DNA of 34,616 nucleotides from Desulfobulbaceae bacterium (GTDB lineage Bacteria; Desulfobacterota; Desulfobulbia; Desulfobulbales; Desulfocapsaceae), in NCBI GenBank assembly GCA_003249645.1, contig QKIH01000142.1, positions 1 to 34,616 on the forward strand, written 5' to 3'. Below are positions 25,206 through 34,501 of the stretch, piece after piece (the first letter of the stretch is position 1; every line of letters begins with the position of its first letter). The translations under genes and the position numbers were made by a program. Under the pieces are notes generated by a model, which worked only from the letters and a program-made list of their open reading frames with translations, was not told the DNA's origin and did no database searches.

Positions 25206-25826
25206 ATGGCACGCAGAACAAAAGAAGACGCTCTTAAAACAAGAGAAACTATTTTAGATGCCGCCATTGATCTATTTGCCAGCAAAGGGGTCAGTTCGAC
25301 CACGCTGGCAAATATAGCCAGTCAGGCAGGAGTAACCCGTGGTGCAGTCTATTGGCACTTCAGCAACAAAGAGGAGCTCGTCGAATCGCTTCGTGACATG
25401 GTCCTGGAGCCTTTTAAAACCAAACAGGCCGCTCTGGATGATCCTGATCTTGATGATCCGATGGGACTTCTCTTTGATACCCAGCTGTTGTTCTTTAAAA
25501 ATCTTCAGAAAAACAAGAAACTTATTAAAATTCTGAAAATTTTCCTGATCAAATATGAAAACAGTGGGGATCTGGAACAGGTCTTTGTTGAAAAAGCCAG
25601 CTGTCATCTGCATAAAATTGAAAAGCTCGAAGCTTTTCTCAAGAAAGCAATCGATAAAAAACAGCTGCCGGAGACATTTGACACCCGTATGGGGGCAATA
25701 GCAATAATATCATTTATTGACGGACTGATTCACAACTATATACTGTTTCCGGACACACTGAGCTGCAAAACCGAAATCCCTAAATTGCTCAGGGGCCTTT
25801 TCAACATGCTTCGAACAGGTCTATGA
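25206..25826 (+). CDS. acrR: TetR-family repressor, AcrR/TtgR-like
   Basis: This 206-residue regulator begins MARRTKEDALKTRETILDAA, the usual start of the AcrR/TtgR/MexR-type TetR group. The helix-turn-helix lies at about residues 30-50 (TLANIASQAGVTRGAVYWHF). The C-terminal ligand domain is helical and begins near residue 80. The gene starts one base after the channel gene stop, so it is the fourth gene of the efflux operon. In E. coli acrR is divergent instead. The operator in the acrA promoter matches the AcrR type, so negative autoregulation of the whole operon is likely: substrate binding would release the repressor. Confidence 0.9.
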   Translation: MARRTKEDALKTRETILDAAIDLFASKGVSSTTLANIASQAGVTRGAVYWHFSNKEELVESLRDMVLEPFKTKQAALDDPDLDDPMGLLFDTQLLFFKNLQKNKKLIKILKIFLIKYENSGDLEQVFVEKASCHLHKIEKLEAFLKKAIDKKQLPETFDTRMGAIAIISFIDGLIHNYILFPDTLSCKTEIPKLLRGLFNMLRTGL

Positions 25827-25833
25827 AATCAAC

Positions 25834-26727
25834 TCAACAGCTGCAGACTTCCGATAATCTATCAATATCCCAGATTTCCTGAAGGATTGTCAGCAGCTGT
25901 TGAATAATCGGATCGTCCCTTCTTCGCTTGAGAAAAGCTATAGAAAGCGGCAGGGTCAGTTTTTCACCCTGCCAGATACTAAAACCAGCCTGTTTTGTGT
26001 CACACTCCAGTACCAGTGCCAGACCGGCACCGTTTTTTACCATTGCATTTATCGTCCGCTCCTGATCGGCAAGCAGAACCTCCTGGGGTTTCAATGCGTG
26101 GCGCTCAAACAGTTCTTTTAATACGGTATGAAAAGGACAGTCGGCCGGCGTGGTTATCCATGGATACGTTTCCAGCTCCTTAGGCGTACAGGTACAAAAA
26201 GATGGTGATAAACTTTCCGCCCCTGCAACGACCACATCAAAATGGAATAAAGAGAGGGTTTCAATCTTTTCTGATTCATTAACACCGTAGATAAAGCCTG
26301 CATCAATTCGGTCATCTTCCAGATTGTTTAATACTTCTCCGGAAGAAGACTGGAGAAAACTTATTTTCAGGCCGGGGTTATGACCAGCCAGCCGCCTGTA
26401 CAACTCGGCAACTTTCAATATTTCAGATTCACTGTTTAAACCAAGCCGCAGATTCCCGCTTATTTCACTCTGCATCAGTTTTGCCCGACTTGCCATCTCA
26501 TCGGTCATTGCCAGAATCTTATCGGCATAAGCCTTCAGCTCGACTCCGTGACCGGTCAGTTCCATTCCCTTCTGGGAGCGGACAAAGAGCTGTACTCCAA
26601 GCTCTTCTTCAAGGCTTCTGATATGACTGCTCACCGCCGGCTGTGAAGTATACAGCCTCTTCGAGGCTTTTGTCAGATGACCTATTTCAGCCACCATTTT
26701 AAAGGTCTTTAACTGGTAGAGTTCCAT
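25834..26727 (-). CDS. LysR-family transcriptional regulator
   Basis: This 297-residue regulator has the N-terminal winged helix-turn-helix (MELYQLKTFKMVAEIGHLTK, with ASKRLYTSQPAVSSHIRSLE at about residues 21-40) and a two-lobed substrate-binding-like effector domain from about residue 90. The C-terminus is cysteine-bearing (EVCSC), a little unusual. It is convergent with the tetR gene (seven bases apart) and divergent from a 56-residue membrane peptide gene. LysR proteins often regulate the divergent neighbour, so that peptide gene is the first candidate target. The inducer cannot be inferred. Confidence 0.92.
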   Translation of the reverse strand: MELYQLKTFKMVAEIGHLTKASKRLYTSQPAVSSHIRSLEEELGVQLFVRSQKGMELTGHGVELKAYADKILAMTDEMASRAKLMQSEISGNLRLGLNSESEILKVAELYRRLAGHNPGLKISFLQSSSGEVLNNLEDDRIDAGFIYGVNESEKIETLSLFHFDVVVAGAESLSPSFCTCTPKELETYPWITTPADCPFHTVLKELFERHALKPQEVLLADQERTINAMVKNGAGLALVLECDTKQAGFSIWQGEKLTLPLSIAFLKRRRDDPIIQQLLTILQEIWDIDRLSEVCSC

Positions 26728-26805
26728 TTTCTTTCTCTCGTTTTCATAAATGACTCAACTCATCCCTATTTACTTTATTTCACCAAAAACAGGCGATCAT
26801 TTTTT

Positions 26806-26835
26806 CAAATCATCCTGATCTGATATGACGATTTG
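26806..26835. promoter_or_regulatory. Dyad in the LysR/small-peptide divergent region
   Basis: CAAATCATC (26806-26814) and GACGATTTG (26827-26835) form a 9-base inverted repeat with one mismatch and a 12-base spacer. Its position between the divergent genes fits a LysR binding site, but it does not show the classic short T-N11-A core clearly. Confidence 0.3.
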
Positions 26836-26899
26836 AGTTGCAGGGGTGTTGCCTGTAGCATGGGCTGAACCACGACAATCAACCCAAAGGAGAAACGAG

Positions 26900-27070
26900 A
26901 TGAGAGACCAATTGCTTAAAAATATTTTGTATTTGTTCTGTCCGGAAGACTCAAGTAATCAATTTGGATTACAATATAATGTACCTTGGTTCTTTCACTA
27001 CTTAAAAGGCATTCTCTGGGTCTTAGTTGCCTTTGTCCTTGCTTTTACTGCAGCCACTATTTGCTGCTGA
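26900..27070 (+). CDS. Small single-helix membrane peptide, unknown
   Basis: I do not recognise this 56-residue peptide. The N-terminal half is soluble (MRDQLLKNILYLFCPEDSSN), and the C-terminal half is one strong membrane helix (about residues 33-54, LKGILWVLVAFVLAFTAATI) ending in two cysteines. I chose the ATG at 26900 because AGGAG stands seven bases before it. A longer reading from 26846 has no such site. The gene is divergent from LysR. The 253 bases after it hold a 7-base hairpin (27149-27155 with 27170-27176) and a promoter candidate but no other gene that I can support. Confidence 0.55.
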   Translation: MRDQLLKNILYLFCPEDSSNQFGLQYNVPWFFHYLKGILWVLVAFVLAFTAATICC

Positions 27071-27277
27071 CAAGGCAAAAGCCCTACCGCATCACCTTTT
27101 CATCCTGTCGTTTCTGGCAATTTGCAGATTTTAGCACCCTCATGATCCTGTGGGCAGGCATATTTTCCGGCCCACAACCTTAAAACAGGCACAAAAATAG
27201 TATAAGATATGTAAAAGATTCTAATTGTTCTTGTGATGGTTGGAAAAAGCCAAAATCTACGCTACTGTTCTATTCTG

Positions 27278-27283
27278 TATAAT
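27278..27283 (+). promoter_or_regulatory. -10 box candidate before the 1050-residue protein gene
   Basis: A perfect TATAAT lies 40 bases before the start codon at 27324. The sequence at the -35 distance (ATCTAC) is poor, so this promoter would be weak or need an activator. Confidence 0.35.
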
Positions 27284-27323
27284 TTTGTAAATACATTTCA
27301 GGACTTTTTGCCTTAGAGGGTTT

Positions 27324-30300
27324 ATGAAACGCCTTGCACCAGCTATTTTTTATGACCGCAACGACTACGAACTGCTCCGTATCGTCAACGATATTCTGAG
27401 CCGTTCCGAATCGTCACAGGTTGCCCGCTCACTTCTCGGGGAACATTTACACCCGCAAGGTATAAAACAATTGGCTGCACCTCGCGGCGTGCGTATCGGA
27501 TATGCAGTTGCAAGTCTGCTCGGTACTTTTGAGAAAAAAGGCAATGCTGAAGAACGGATAACTGCCCTACGCTCTCTCCATGACGAGGTACTCTCCTCGT
27601 CAGCGACCAACAATCGGAAAAACACGGCCCGTGTACTGATCCAGATTATGAAGGAGTTGATCCGCTGTCGCCATGACAGCCTGCGGCAGCTGCAGCTGGC
27701 CCATGATTTTCGCATGGTTTCAACCGGCAGTCCACGGCTTGTGAGAGAACAGCTCGCCAAATACCATCTGGTGGAAATGTCTGAGGACTGGAATCAGTTC
27801 ACCTTTGATGATCACGTACACGATGCCAATACCAAGGGAAGAAAATTTCCAACCCACCTGCTGATGGATGCCTGGATCAAAGGAATTCGTCATCTTACTG
27901 TTGTCTATTATAACTATGTCAGTTCTGAGGTTGTCGCAGAACTTATTGAGGCGGCTGATATTCTCGATATCCACATCCAGATCGGTATCGAAATGTCTGT
28001 TCTGCACAGAAACAAATATGTCAATATTGTCTGGGAACCTCACGGTTTCAAAGATAACCGGGCATTTCTCAAATTTCTGAAAGAGGATTCGGTTGTCCAG
28101 CTGATGAACGACGGCCGTGAGGTTTCTGCCTTTCAGCAGCGTTATGTTTTTGCTGTCCTTGAAAAGTTCAACACAACACACCGCAGAACAATTCAGGAGA
28201 ATCTCGGCATAGACCTTGATGTGTTAACTAAAGATGGTTTTCTCTCTCTGGTCGGCGTCGGACAGGCATCGCTTCTCCATCTGTCCAAGTACATTTTGAC
28301 AGGCATTGAACAGAAGGCTCCGGAACGGATAGAGGAGCTGGAACTGTTGCAGGCAAGCGGTTCAACTGAACGGAGAATCAAAGCAGAACAACAGCTCGAA
28401 ATGATCCGGGAAATTGATGTGGATCATATCATCAGCGAATATCTCGACCCCTCACGCAACCCGGAACTTCCCGACCCAAGAATACCGCAACCCGGTACTG
28501 ACACACCAAAATTGCTGCAGCTTGACATGAATACGCTGCTCCATAAACTTGGCGTTCTACATTCGAGTTCCCGTTTCCGGCTCATGCTCTCCAACCTCTC
28601 CGCACAGGACACCTTGGAGCTTGTTTACCTGTCCGAGGGTATGCTTTCTCACCTGGAGGCCTATAACCTCAGGGATGCCAGTCACGGCAAGGAAATATCA
28701 AACGGACATTTTCATGACGGACACGCAGTTGCACTAAAGAGTCCTGAAAGCTATTTCAGGCTGATTTCTGATCTGCAGGATGCCCTGAATCACGATAATG
28801 TCATCGATCTTAAAAGGGCCATAAGAGCAATTATCTGGGATTATGAAGAACAGCGGATACGTCTTGGCAAAAATCTGGATCTGATACCTGATGATAAGGC
28901 CTTCAAACAGCAGCTCAGGGCACACCACGGACATATGCTGTCGAGAAAGGAAGAGCTGCTGGATATTCTTTTCAACCTCGAACGTTTTCACAATTTCTAC
29001 AGGAAAAAGACTCTGGGTTCCCGAATCGGCTCCAATTCAACCGGTCAGGCCGAAAATCGTTATGGGATGGGCCTCGTCCTCATTGACACTCTCCCCACAC
29101 GGGCCAAAAGAGAAATTTTACATGACGTGAACTCCGGCAGACGGCAGCTTATTCCTGTCACCGGCTTTCTGACCAGACATCAGCACTGGCGATGCCGTGA
29201 ACAGAGAAGCGCTGACGGCAAAGGGCTGATCAAGAAGCAATGGAAGCGCAAGTTATTCGGTGATACGCTCTGTGATTCATGGGGCGACTGGACGCTGGAC
29301 GGAATGCTCGTCCACCCCGGAAAAACAGGAAACATCACGACGCTGGGAGGTCTTGTCAGTGATGTTGATAAAAAACTTGATCATTCAAGCAGCTGGGAAC
29401 AAAAACACCATCCCTGGCATTATCTGAACACCAACCTGAAAAATTCACTCAAGGTTCTCATTGGATTCATACCGGCATTCTGTACCTTCTTTTTCACCAA
29501 AGACTGGTGGCTTCTCGCTTATTTTGGTGCCGTTATCTGGTTCAGTATCACAGGGCTTAGAAATATCCTGCAGTCAGTTCTGGGAGGAGGAGGCCTGCGT
29601 CGCTCTCCGCTTTTGCCATGGAACTCACTCATCAGCTGGAGCAGAATTGCAGACTCTCTGCTTTTCACTGGATTTTCCGTCCCGCTACTTGACTTTCTCG
29701 TCAAGACCGTTTTCCTTGCTGATTATCTCGGGGTTACAACCGCCAACAACCCGGTTCTTCTCTATGCCGTTATGGGACTCGCCAACGGAATATATATCTC
29801 CAGTCATAATCTTTTCAGAGGACTGCCTAAAAACGCAGCCTATGCCAATTTCTTCCGTTCGATTTTAGCCATTCCGATCGCGATCCTGTTCAACTCGATT
29901 ATCGGCATTTTGCTGCAGGGCTTCGCTGTTCCTGACGTGACCGGAGTTCTTCAGAAATGGGCGGCAATCATTTCCAAGCTGGCATCCGATTGTGTAGCGG
30001 CAGTCATAGAAGGAATGGCCGACCGGCAGGTTAATATTCGCGCCAGATTACATGACTATCAGTCCAAAATTGCTCAGCTTTTTGCTGTCTTCTCCCGTCT
30101 TGACCTGCTCTTTCCGGAGGAGGATGTCCTGGATATTCTTCAGGATCCGGAAATTATGATGGAGACGCTGAGCTATGAAGCTGTTGAGCAGGAACGATTT
30201 ATTACCGTCAATGCCCTTGATCTAATGTACTTCTGGCTCTACCAGCCACGATCACGCAAGGCGCTGAAAGCTGTTATTGAAAAAATGTCGCGTGAGGAAT

Positions 30301-30476
30301 GGCTGATCTTCTACCGTTCCCAGCTGGTATTAAATCGCTACCGCCAGATCAGTCAGTTCTTTGTCGACGACCTGGTCGGGAAAAACTTTTCCAAGCCGTT
30401 ATCCTTTTATCTGGAAAATTATGAAAGCTACCTGCAGGATCTGGAAAAACTCGGCGCCAAATGTAAGCGTGGATGA
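27324..30476 (+). CDS. Large membrane protein with degenerate PHP-like domain, unknown function
   Basis: I cannot assign this 1050-residue protein to a named family. Residues 1-155 are helical. Residues about 160-225 read like a PHP metal-hydrolase start: FDDHVHDANTKGRKFPTHLL, a DAWIKGIRHLTVVYYN strand, and ELIEAADILDIHIQIGIEMS. The first His-x-His pair (His164, His166) and the Glu of GIE (Glu223) are present, but the usual Asp-His after the strand is Tyr-Asn (196-197), so catalysis is doubtful. A histidine-rich GHFHDGHA lies at 461-468. Four or five hydrophobic helices occupy about 708-745, 775-800, 808-828 and 840-868. A soluble helical domain of about 180 residues ends the protein. An AGAGGG ribosome site adjoins the ATG. 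It is followed by a broken sensor kinase gene. Confidence 0.85.
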   Translation: MKRLAPAIFYDRNDYELLRIVNDILSRSESSQVARSLLGEHLHPQGIKQLAAPRGVRIGYAVASLLGTFEKKGNAEERITALRSLHDEVLSSSATNNRKNTARVLIQIMKELIRCRHDSLRQLQLAHDFRMVSTGSPRLVREQLAKYHLVEMSEDWNQFTFDDHVHDANTKGRKFPTHLLMDAWIKGIRHLTVVYYNYVSSEVVAELIEAADILDIHIQIGIEMSVLHRNKYVNIVWEPHGFKDNRAFLKFLKEDSVVQLMNDGREVSAFQQRYVFAVLEKFNTTHRRTIQENLGIDLDVLTKDGFLSLVGVGQASLLHLSKYILTGIEQKAPERIEELELLQASGSTERRIKAEQQLEMIREIDVDHIISEYLDPSRNPELPDPRIPQPGTDTPKLLQLDMNTLLHKLGVLHSSSRFRLMLSNLSAQDTLELVYLSEGMLSHLEAYNLRDASHGKEISNGHFHDGHAVALKSPESYFRLISDLQDALNHDNVIDLKRAIRAIIWDYEEQRIRLGKNLDLIPDDKAFKQQLRAHHGHMLSRKEELLDILFNLERFHNFYRKKTLGSRIGSNSTGQAENRYGMGLVLIDTLPTRAKREILHDVNSGRRQLIPVTGFLTRHQHWRCREQRSADGKGLIKKQWKRKLFGDTLCDSWGDWTLDGMLVHPGKTGNITTLGGLVSDVDKKLDHSSSWEQKHHPWHYLNTNLKNSLKVLIGFIPAFCTFFFTKDWWLLAYFGAVIWFSITGLRNILQSVLGGGGLRRSPLLPWNSLISWSRIADSLLFTGFSVPLLDFLVKTVFLADYLGVTTANNPVLLYAVMGLANGIYISSHNLFRGLPKNAAYANFFRSILAIPIAILFNSIIGILLQGFAVPDVTGVLQKWAAIISKLASDCVAAVIEGMADRQVNIRARLHDYQSKIAQLFAVFSRLDLLFPEEDVLDILQDPEIMMETLSYEAVEQERFITVNALDLMYFWLYQPRSRKALKAVIEKMSREEWLIFYRSQLVLNRYRQISQFFVDDLVGKNFSKPLSFYLENYESYLQDLEKLGAKCKRG

Positions 30477-30647
30477 CGGCAGGCATGGCGACAATCGGCC
30501 ATCCAGCACTCAATTTCTTAAAACAAAATTCAAAAAGACAACACCTAAAATTTGTAATACTAACCGGCATACATATACTATAGATAAATAGCACTGATAT
30601 AACATCCCGATATCGTCTTTCAACAGCAGCTCTAAGAAAAGGTAGAA

Positions 30648-32542
30648 ATGTCCGAGCAGCCAAGCTTTTATATGCCCTCCAGTGTTAGTGAGGAACATCC
30701 GTCAGAAGCGAAATATCGACTCATTTTCGAACTCGCTGCTGATGCCATATTCATTGGCAGTAAATCAGGTCACTTCATCGATGTGAACGAAAGCGCGATT
30801 CTGATGACTGGTTATTCAAAAGCCGAGCTTCTTGGTAAACCCATGTCCTCATTCTTCACCGATGATGAGTTGAAGAAAACTCCGCTTCGATACGACCTGC
30901 TCCAGAAAGGGGAAACCATTCGCAGTGACAGACTCCTTGTTCATAAAAACGGGACGAAGATCCCGATCGAAATGAACAGCAGGATGATGCCGGACGGAAC
31001 CTTGCAGGCTGTTATTTTCGCGATATCAGTGAACGCATAAAGCTCGAACAGAATCTGGAAGACCATCTCCGTCGCCAGAAAGCCATAATTGATGCAGCGT
31101 TTGAAGCTATTTTCATTTTTGTAGAGGGTGTCTGTGTCGGCCAGAATAAACGCGCAGAAGAACTATTTGGATACACGGCGGAAGAAACGACAGGCAAACA
31201 TGCCACAGAATGGATACTTCCTTCAGAAAGACTAAGGACCAGGCAGAAAATTGATTCGGGCTATGAAGGGTTATATGAATCTGTCGGCCAGCACAAGGAC
31301 GGCAGCACGTTTCCTATTGAAATTCAGGCACGAATGACAACGCTTGATGGAAAAATCGCCAGGATATCAGCAGTTCGGGACATTACTGCACGTAAAAAAG
31401 CAGAAACGGATCTTTTAACCATTCAGAAATTGGAAAGCCTCGGCACTCTCGCAGGCGGGCTGGCCCATGATCTAAATAATATTCTTACAGGTTTATTCGG
31501 CAATCTCTCTCTTGCTAAACTTCATTTAAAACCAGCAGAAACAGCACATCGTTTCATCACCAAGGCCGAGGAAAGCCTCACCCGCTTCACCCGAATTACC
31601 AACAAGCTGCTGACATTTTCCAAAGGTGGTCAGCCGATTATCCAGTCAGTCGAACTGACCGAACTGGTTCAGGAAATTGTTCTTTTCGATCTTGCCGGCA
31701 GCAATGTCATTGCCCATCTCGATTCAGATGAGCAGCTGTGGAACGCAAAAGTCGACGCCGGCCAGATTCAGCAGGTATTTTCAAACCTTGTCATTAATGC
31801 TAATCAAGCGATGCCGAAAGGAGGAAATCTGTTTGTCAGGCTGTCTAATTGTGATAATTCTGCCGGTCACATTTCTCATCTCTCTTCCGGCCTTTATATA
31901 GAGATTGAGATAAATGATGAAGGATACGGAATCCAGCCTGAACACCTCAAGAATATCTTTGATCCCTACTTCACGACGAAAGAAAACGGCAACGGGCTCG
32001 GCTTAACAAGCGTCCATTCAATCATTTCCAAGCACGGCGGCATAATTTCAGTTGTGTCTACGGTAGGGCAAGGAACAAAGTTTACCTTCTACCTTCCCGC
32101 TGAACCCAAAACTGCTGTGAAAGATACTCCCTTACAAACCGAAAAACCCCAAAAGCTGACAAAGCAATTTAAAATACTTCTCGTCGATGATGATGAAACC
32201 GTCTGCAATATCTGCTCAAGCTTGCTGAAATCACTTGATTGCGCTGTCATCACTGCAGACAGCACACCAAAAGCAATCGATGAATTTACTGCAGCAGACA
32301 GAAATCAGGAACCTTTTGATATTGCAATTCTTGATTTAACAATTCCCGGTGAAGCTGGGGGAGTTGAGACCGTTAAAGAGCTTCTAAAAATAAACAGCAG
32401 CACGAAGATGGTGGTATCGAGCGGTTACAGTGACAACCCTGTCATGGCAAATTTTCAGAAGTACGGTTTTTCTGCCATCCTTACAAAGCCTTATTCTCTC
32501 GAACAGCTAGTCGCTGTACTGAGAAAGCTTAGTAATGAGTAA
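30648..32542 (+). pseudogene. PAS-PAS histidine kinase-receiver hybrid, split by a one-base frameshift
   Basis: The reading frame from 30648 encodes one PAS domain (about residues 22-125) and stops at 31040. The rest continues in another frame to 32542: a second PAS domain, a His-kinase box LAGGLAHDLNN (His274 of the joined protein), an ATP-binding domain with VFSNLVINANQAM, DEGYGI, IFDPYFTTK and GNGLGL, and a receiver domain with phosphoacceptor Asp563 (AILDLTIPG) and Lys614 (LTKPYS). Adding one T to the TTTT at 31015-31018 restores the expected VIFRDISERIKLEQ and gives 631 residues. So the gene is either recently inactivated, wrongly sequenced or frameshifted on purpose. From the internal ATG at 31334 a 402-residue kinase-receiver could still be made. 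AAGG before 30648 is the ribosome site. Confidence 0.85.
31011..31020 (+). other. Frameshift site in the sensor kinase gene
   Basis: The sequence GTTATTTTCG holds a run of four T. Reading GTT-ATT-TTC-GCG leads to a stop at 31040, whereas a fifth T would give GTT-ATT-TTT-CGC and continue into RDISER, the standard end of a PAS domain. The flanking frames join without loss of any domain. Confidence 0.85.
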
Positions 32543-32568
32543 CGAGGCTCCCCTGCTCTTTCCTAAAA

Positions 32569-34341
32569 TTAAATTACACAAACCCGGTTGCGCCCCTGGT
32601 TCTTAGCTTTATAAAGTGCCTCATCAGCCAGTTTCATTAATGATTCAATTGTTGCATCATTGCTCATCCGGTGTGTTAGACCAATACTGACAGTTACCTT
32701 TACCGCAATTTCCAACCCAATATTCAAAACCTCATCGGCCAGAGCTATTCTGAAACGTTCTGCCGCTGACTCGGCAAAGCTATTGCCGGTTTCAGGGAGA
32801 ATGGCCATGAATTCTTCTCCCCCTATCCTGCCAACCACATCTGTCTGCCTCAGGGTCCGCTTGACAACCATGGCAACCATCTGCAAAACCTTATCACCCG
32901 CATCATGACCGTATGTATCATTAATGTCTTTAAAATGATCAAGATCAAACATCATCACACTGCATGGCCGGGCATATCGACAGGCCTGCGCTAAAATCAG
33001 CTGCGCCTGTTCCAGCAAATATCTGCGATTAGCCAGCCCGGTCAGGAAGTCGGTTCTCGACAGTTCTATCAGTTTTTCCTCATTGTTCTTTCTTGCTGTA
33101 ATGTCTCTTAAGCTGCCGATAGCATACCATTTCCCTCGATGCTTAAATGATGCGACTGATCGCTCAACAGGAAAAGTTTCACCTGATCTTCGTACGCCGA
33201 CCATTTCCATAATGCATCCCAAAACAGGCCCCGTACCAGCGTCAGCAAATCGCTTCATTCCAGCCCTGGCATAGTCCCTATCCTCTTCCCGACAAATGAG
33301 CTTATGCATATCCATACCGATGGCTTCCTCCGACGTATAGCCAAACATATTTTCAGCAGCATGATTCCACAGCATGACCACACTTTCTGAATTGATCATA
33401 ATAAGTGCATCATGACTCGCTGCCGCCATACTCTGAAGTCTTTCGTTCCTCTCCACCAAAGCCTGTTTATGCCTGCTCCGGTTCAGTAAAGCTGAAACAG
33501 CAATAAGAAATAGTAAAAAAGAAAGCAGGTGAATCTTCAAATGGTAGGGATTTGAAACACGCCACCCTGCTTTAGGGACAGCTGCGATTTCCCAGCTTCC
33601 TAAAGGAAGTTTGATCTCCTGTTTAACGGGTTTTTCAGATTGAGAAAAAATCCCGCCCTCTCCTTCGAAGATCTCCCCCTCGGCACCCAAACCATCTTTT
33701 CCCCGTATGGCAATTTTCAATGCGTTGCCGCTCTTGTTGACCTCTGCATACGCAAGGAGCTTATCCAAATCCATAACCGAAGATACAATCCCCCAAAAGG
33801 AATGATCTTTTTCAAGAAACACCGGTGCCCTGGCAACCAGTCCCATTCCTCCCTGAATGAGCTTGATCGGTCCGGCAATGACCATTGAGCCTGTCGTTTG
33901 CGTTTTTCTAGCTTGCTCCCACTGATCAGGCAGTTTTCGATAATCCAGGCCGATTATTTTTTCATTGCCGCTGTAAGGATAAACCCACTTTATAACAAAA
34001 CCAGGGGCAATGGCTATGTTAAGCAGGGTTGTTGATTGACGGAGCAGGGTTTTAGACATACCGATAAATTCATCCTGGGTAACGTCATGTGAGTTGGCAA
34101 TATAAGCCCCCATCCCGTAAACAATAAACAGATTTGAATTTATACTCTCCACCAAACGCGCGGTTAAGTTACTGAGCGCAACAGTTACTTCCGCTCGCTG
34201 TTCTGCTGCGTATTTATAGTTAAAAATTCGATTTAAGAAGAGATCAAAACCCATAACCGTGAGAAGCAAAATTACAAATGCCCAGTTGATATTACCGTAG
34301 GCCTGCCATGAGGTTTTCATTTTCAGAAAAAGTTTATTCAT
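32569..34341 (-). CDS. Membrane diguanylate cyclase with CHASE, PAS and GGDEF domains
   Basis: This 590-residue protein should make cyclic di-GMP from two GTP in response to an extracytoplasmic signal. A membrane helix at about 19-38 and another at about 268-287 enclose a CHASE-type sensor (about 45-260). A PAS domain (about 300-418, ending LRDITARK) is followed by the GGDEF domain (about 428-590). The catalytic motif is GGEEF at 507-511, an active variant. The product-inhibition site RxxD is present as Arg498-Asp501, five residues before it. No EAL domain is seen. No good ribosome site precedes the start at 34341. It is convergent with the broken kinase gene, 26 bases apart, with no terminator visible between them. 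Confidence 0.93.
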   Translation of the reverse strand: MNKLFLKMKTSWQAYGNINWAFVILLLTVMGFDLFLNRIFNYKYAAEQRAEVTVALSNLTARLVESINSNLFIVYGMGAYIANSHDVTQDEFIGMSKTLLRQSTTLLNIAIAPGFVIKWVYPYSGNEKIIGLDYRKLPDQWEQARKTQTTGSMVIAGPIKLIQGGMGLVARAPVFLEKDHSFWGIVSSVMDLDKLLAYAEVNKSGNALKIAIRGKDGLGAEGEIFEGEGGIFSQSEKPVKQEIKLPLGSWEIAAVPKAGWRVSNPYHLKIHLLSFLLFLIAVSALLNRSRHKQALVERNERLQSMAAASHDALIMINSESVVMLWNHAAENMFGYTSEEAIGMDMHKLICREEDRDYARAGMKRFADAGTGPVLGCIMEMVGVRRSGETFPVERSVASFKHRGKWYAIGSLRDITARKNNEEKLIELSRTDFLTGLANRRYLLEQAQLILAQACRYARPCSVMMFDLDHFKDINDTYGHDAGDKVLQMVAMVVKRTLRQTDVVGRIGGEEFMAILPETGNSFAESAAERFRIALADEVLNIGLEIAVKVTVSIGLTHRMSNDATIESLMKLADEALYKAKNQGRNRVCVI

Positions 34342-34501
34342 ACTTATATAAATAATATTAAATACATATCAATCGAGTAGTTACGAGCCAGTTATTAATT
34401 AATCATATCATAAATTACGATATATATATTAATGATACCTATTAACCATATATTTTCCATCAGTGCTGTCTCATAAATAAGTAATGAAATACAAATAAAT
34501 A

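Noticed and set aside
25834-25903. 11-base inverted repeat at the tetR/lysR convergence as a terminator
   Set aside because: The arms (25834-25844 and 25893-25903) are separated by 48 bases, lie inside the lysR coding end and are not followed by a T run.
26846-27070. Longer 74-residue reading of the small membrane peptide
   Set aside because: There is no ribosome site at 26846, and the extra residues (WAEPRQSTQRR) cover the true AGGAG site of the start at 26900.
27720-28181. 153-residue antisense frame inside the 1050-residue protein gene
   Set aside because: The sense frame shows consistent domain-like sequence and a ribosome site; the antisense frame has neither.
31011-31040. Programmed ribosomal frameshift in the kinase gene
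   Set aside because: The tract has only four T and no classic X-XXY-YYZ slippery heptamer or stimulatory structure that I can see; mutation or sequencing error is simpler.
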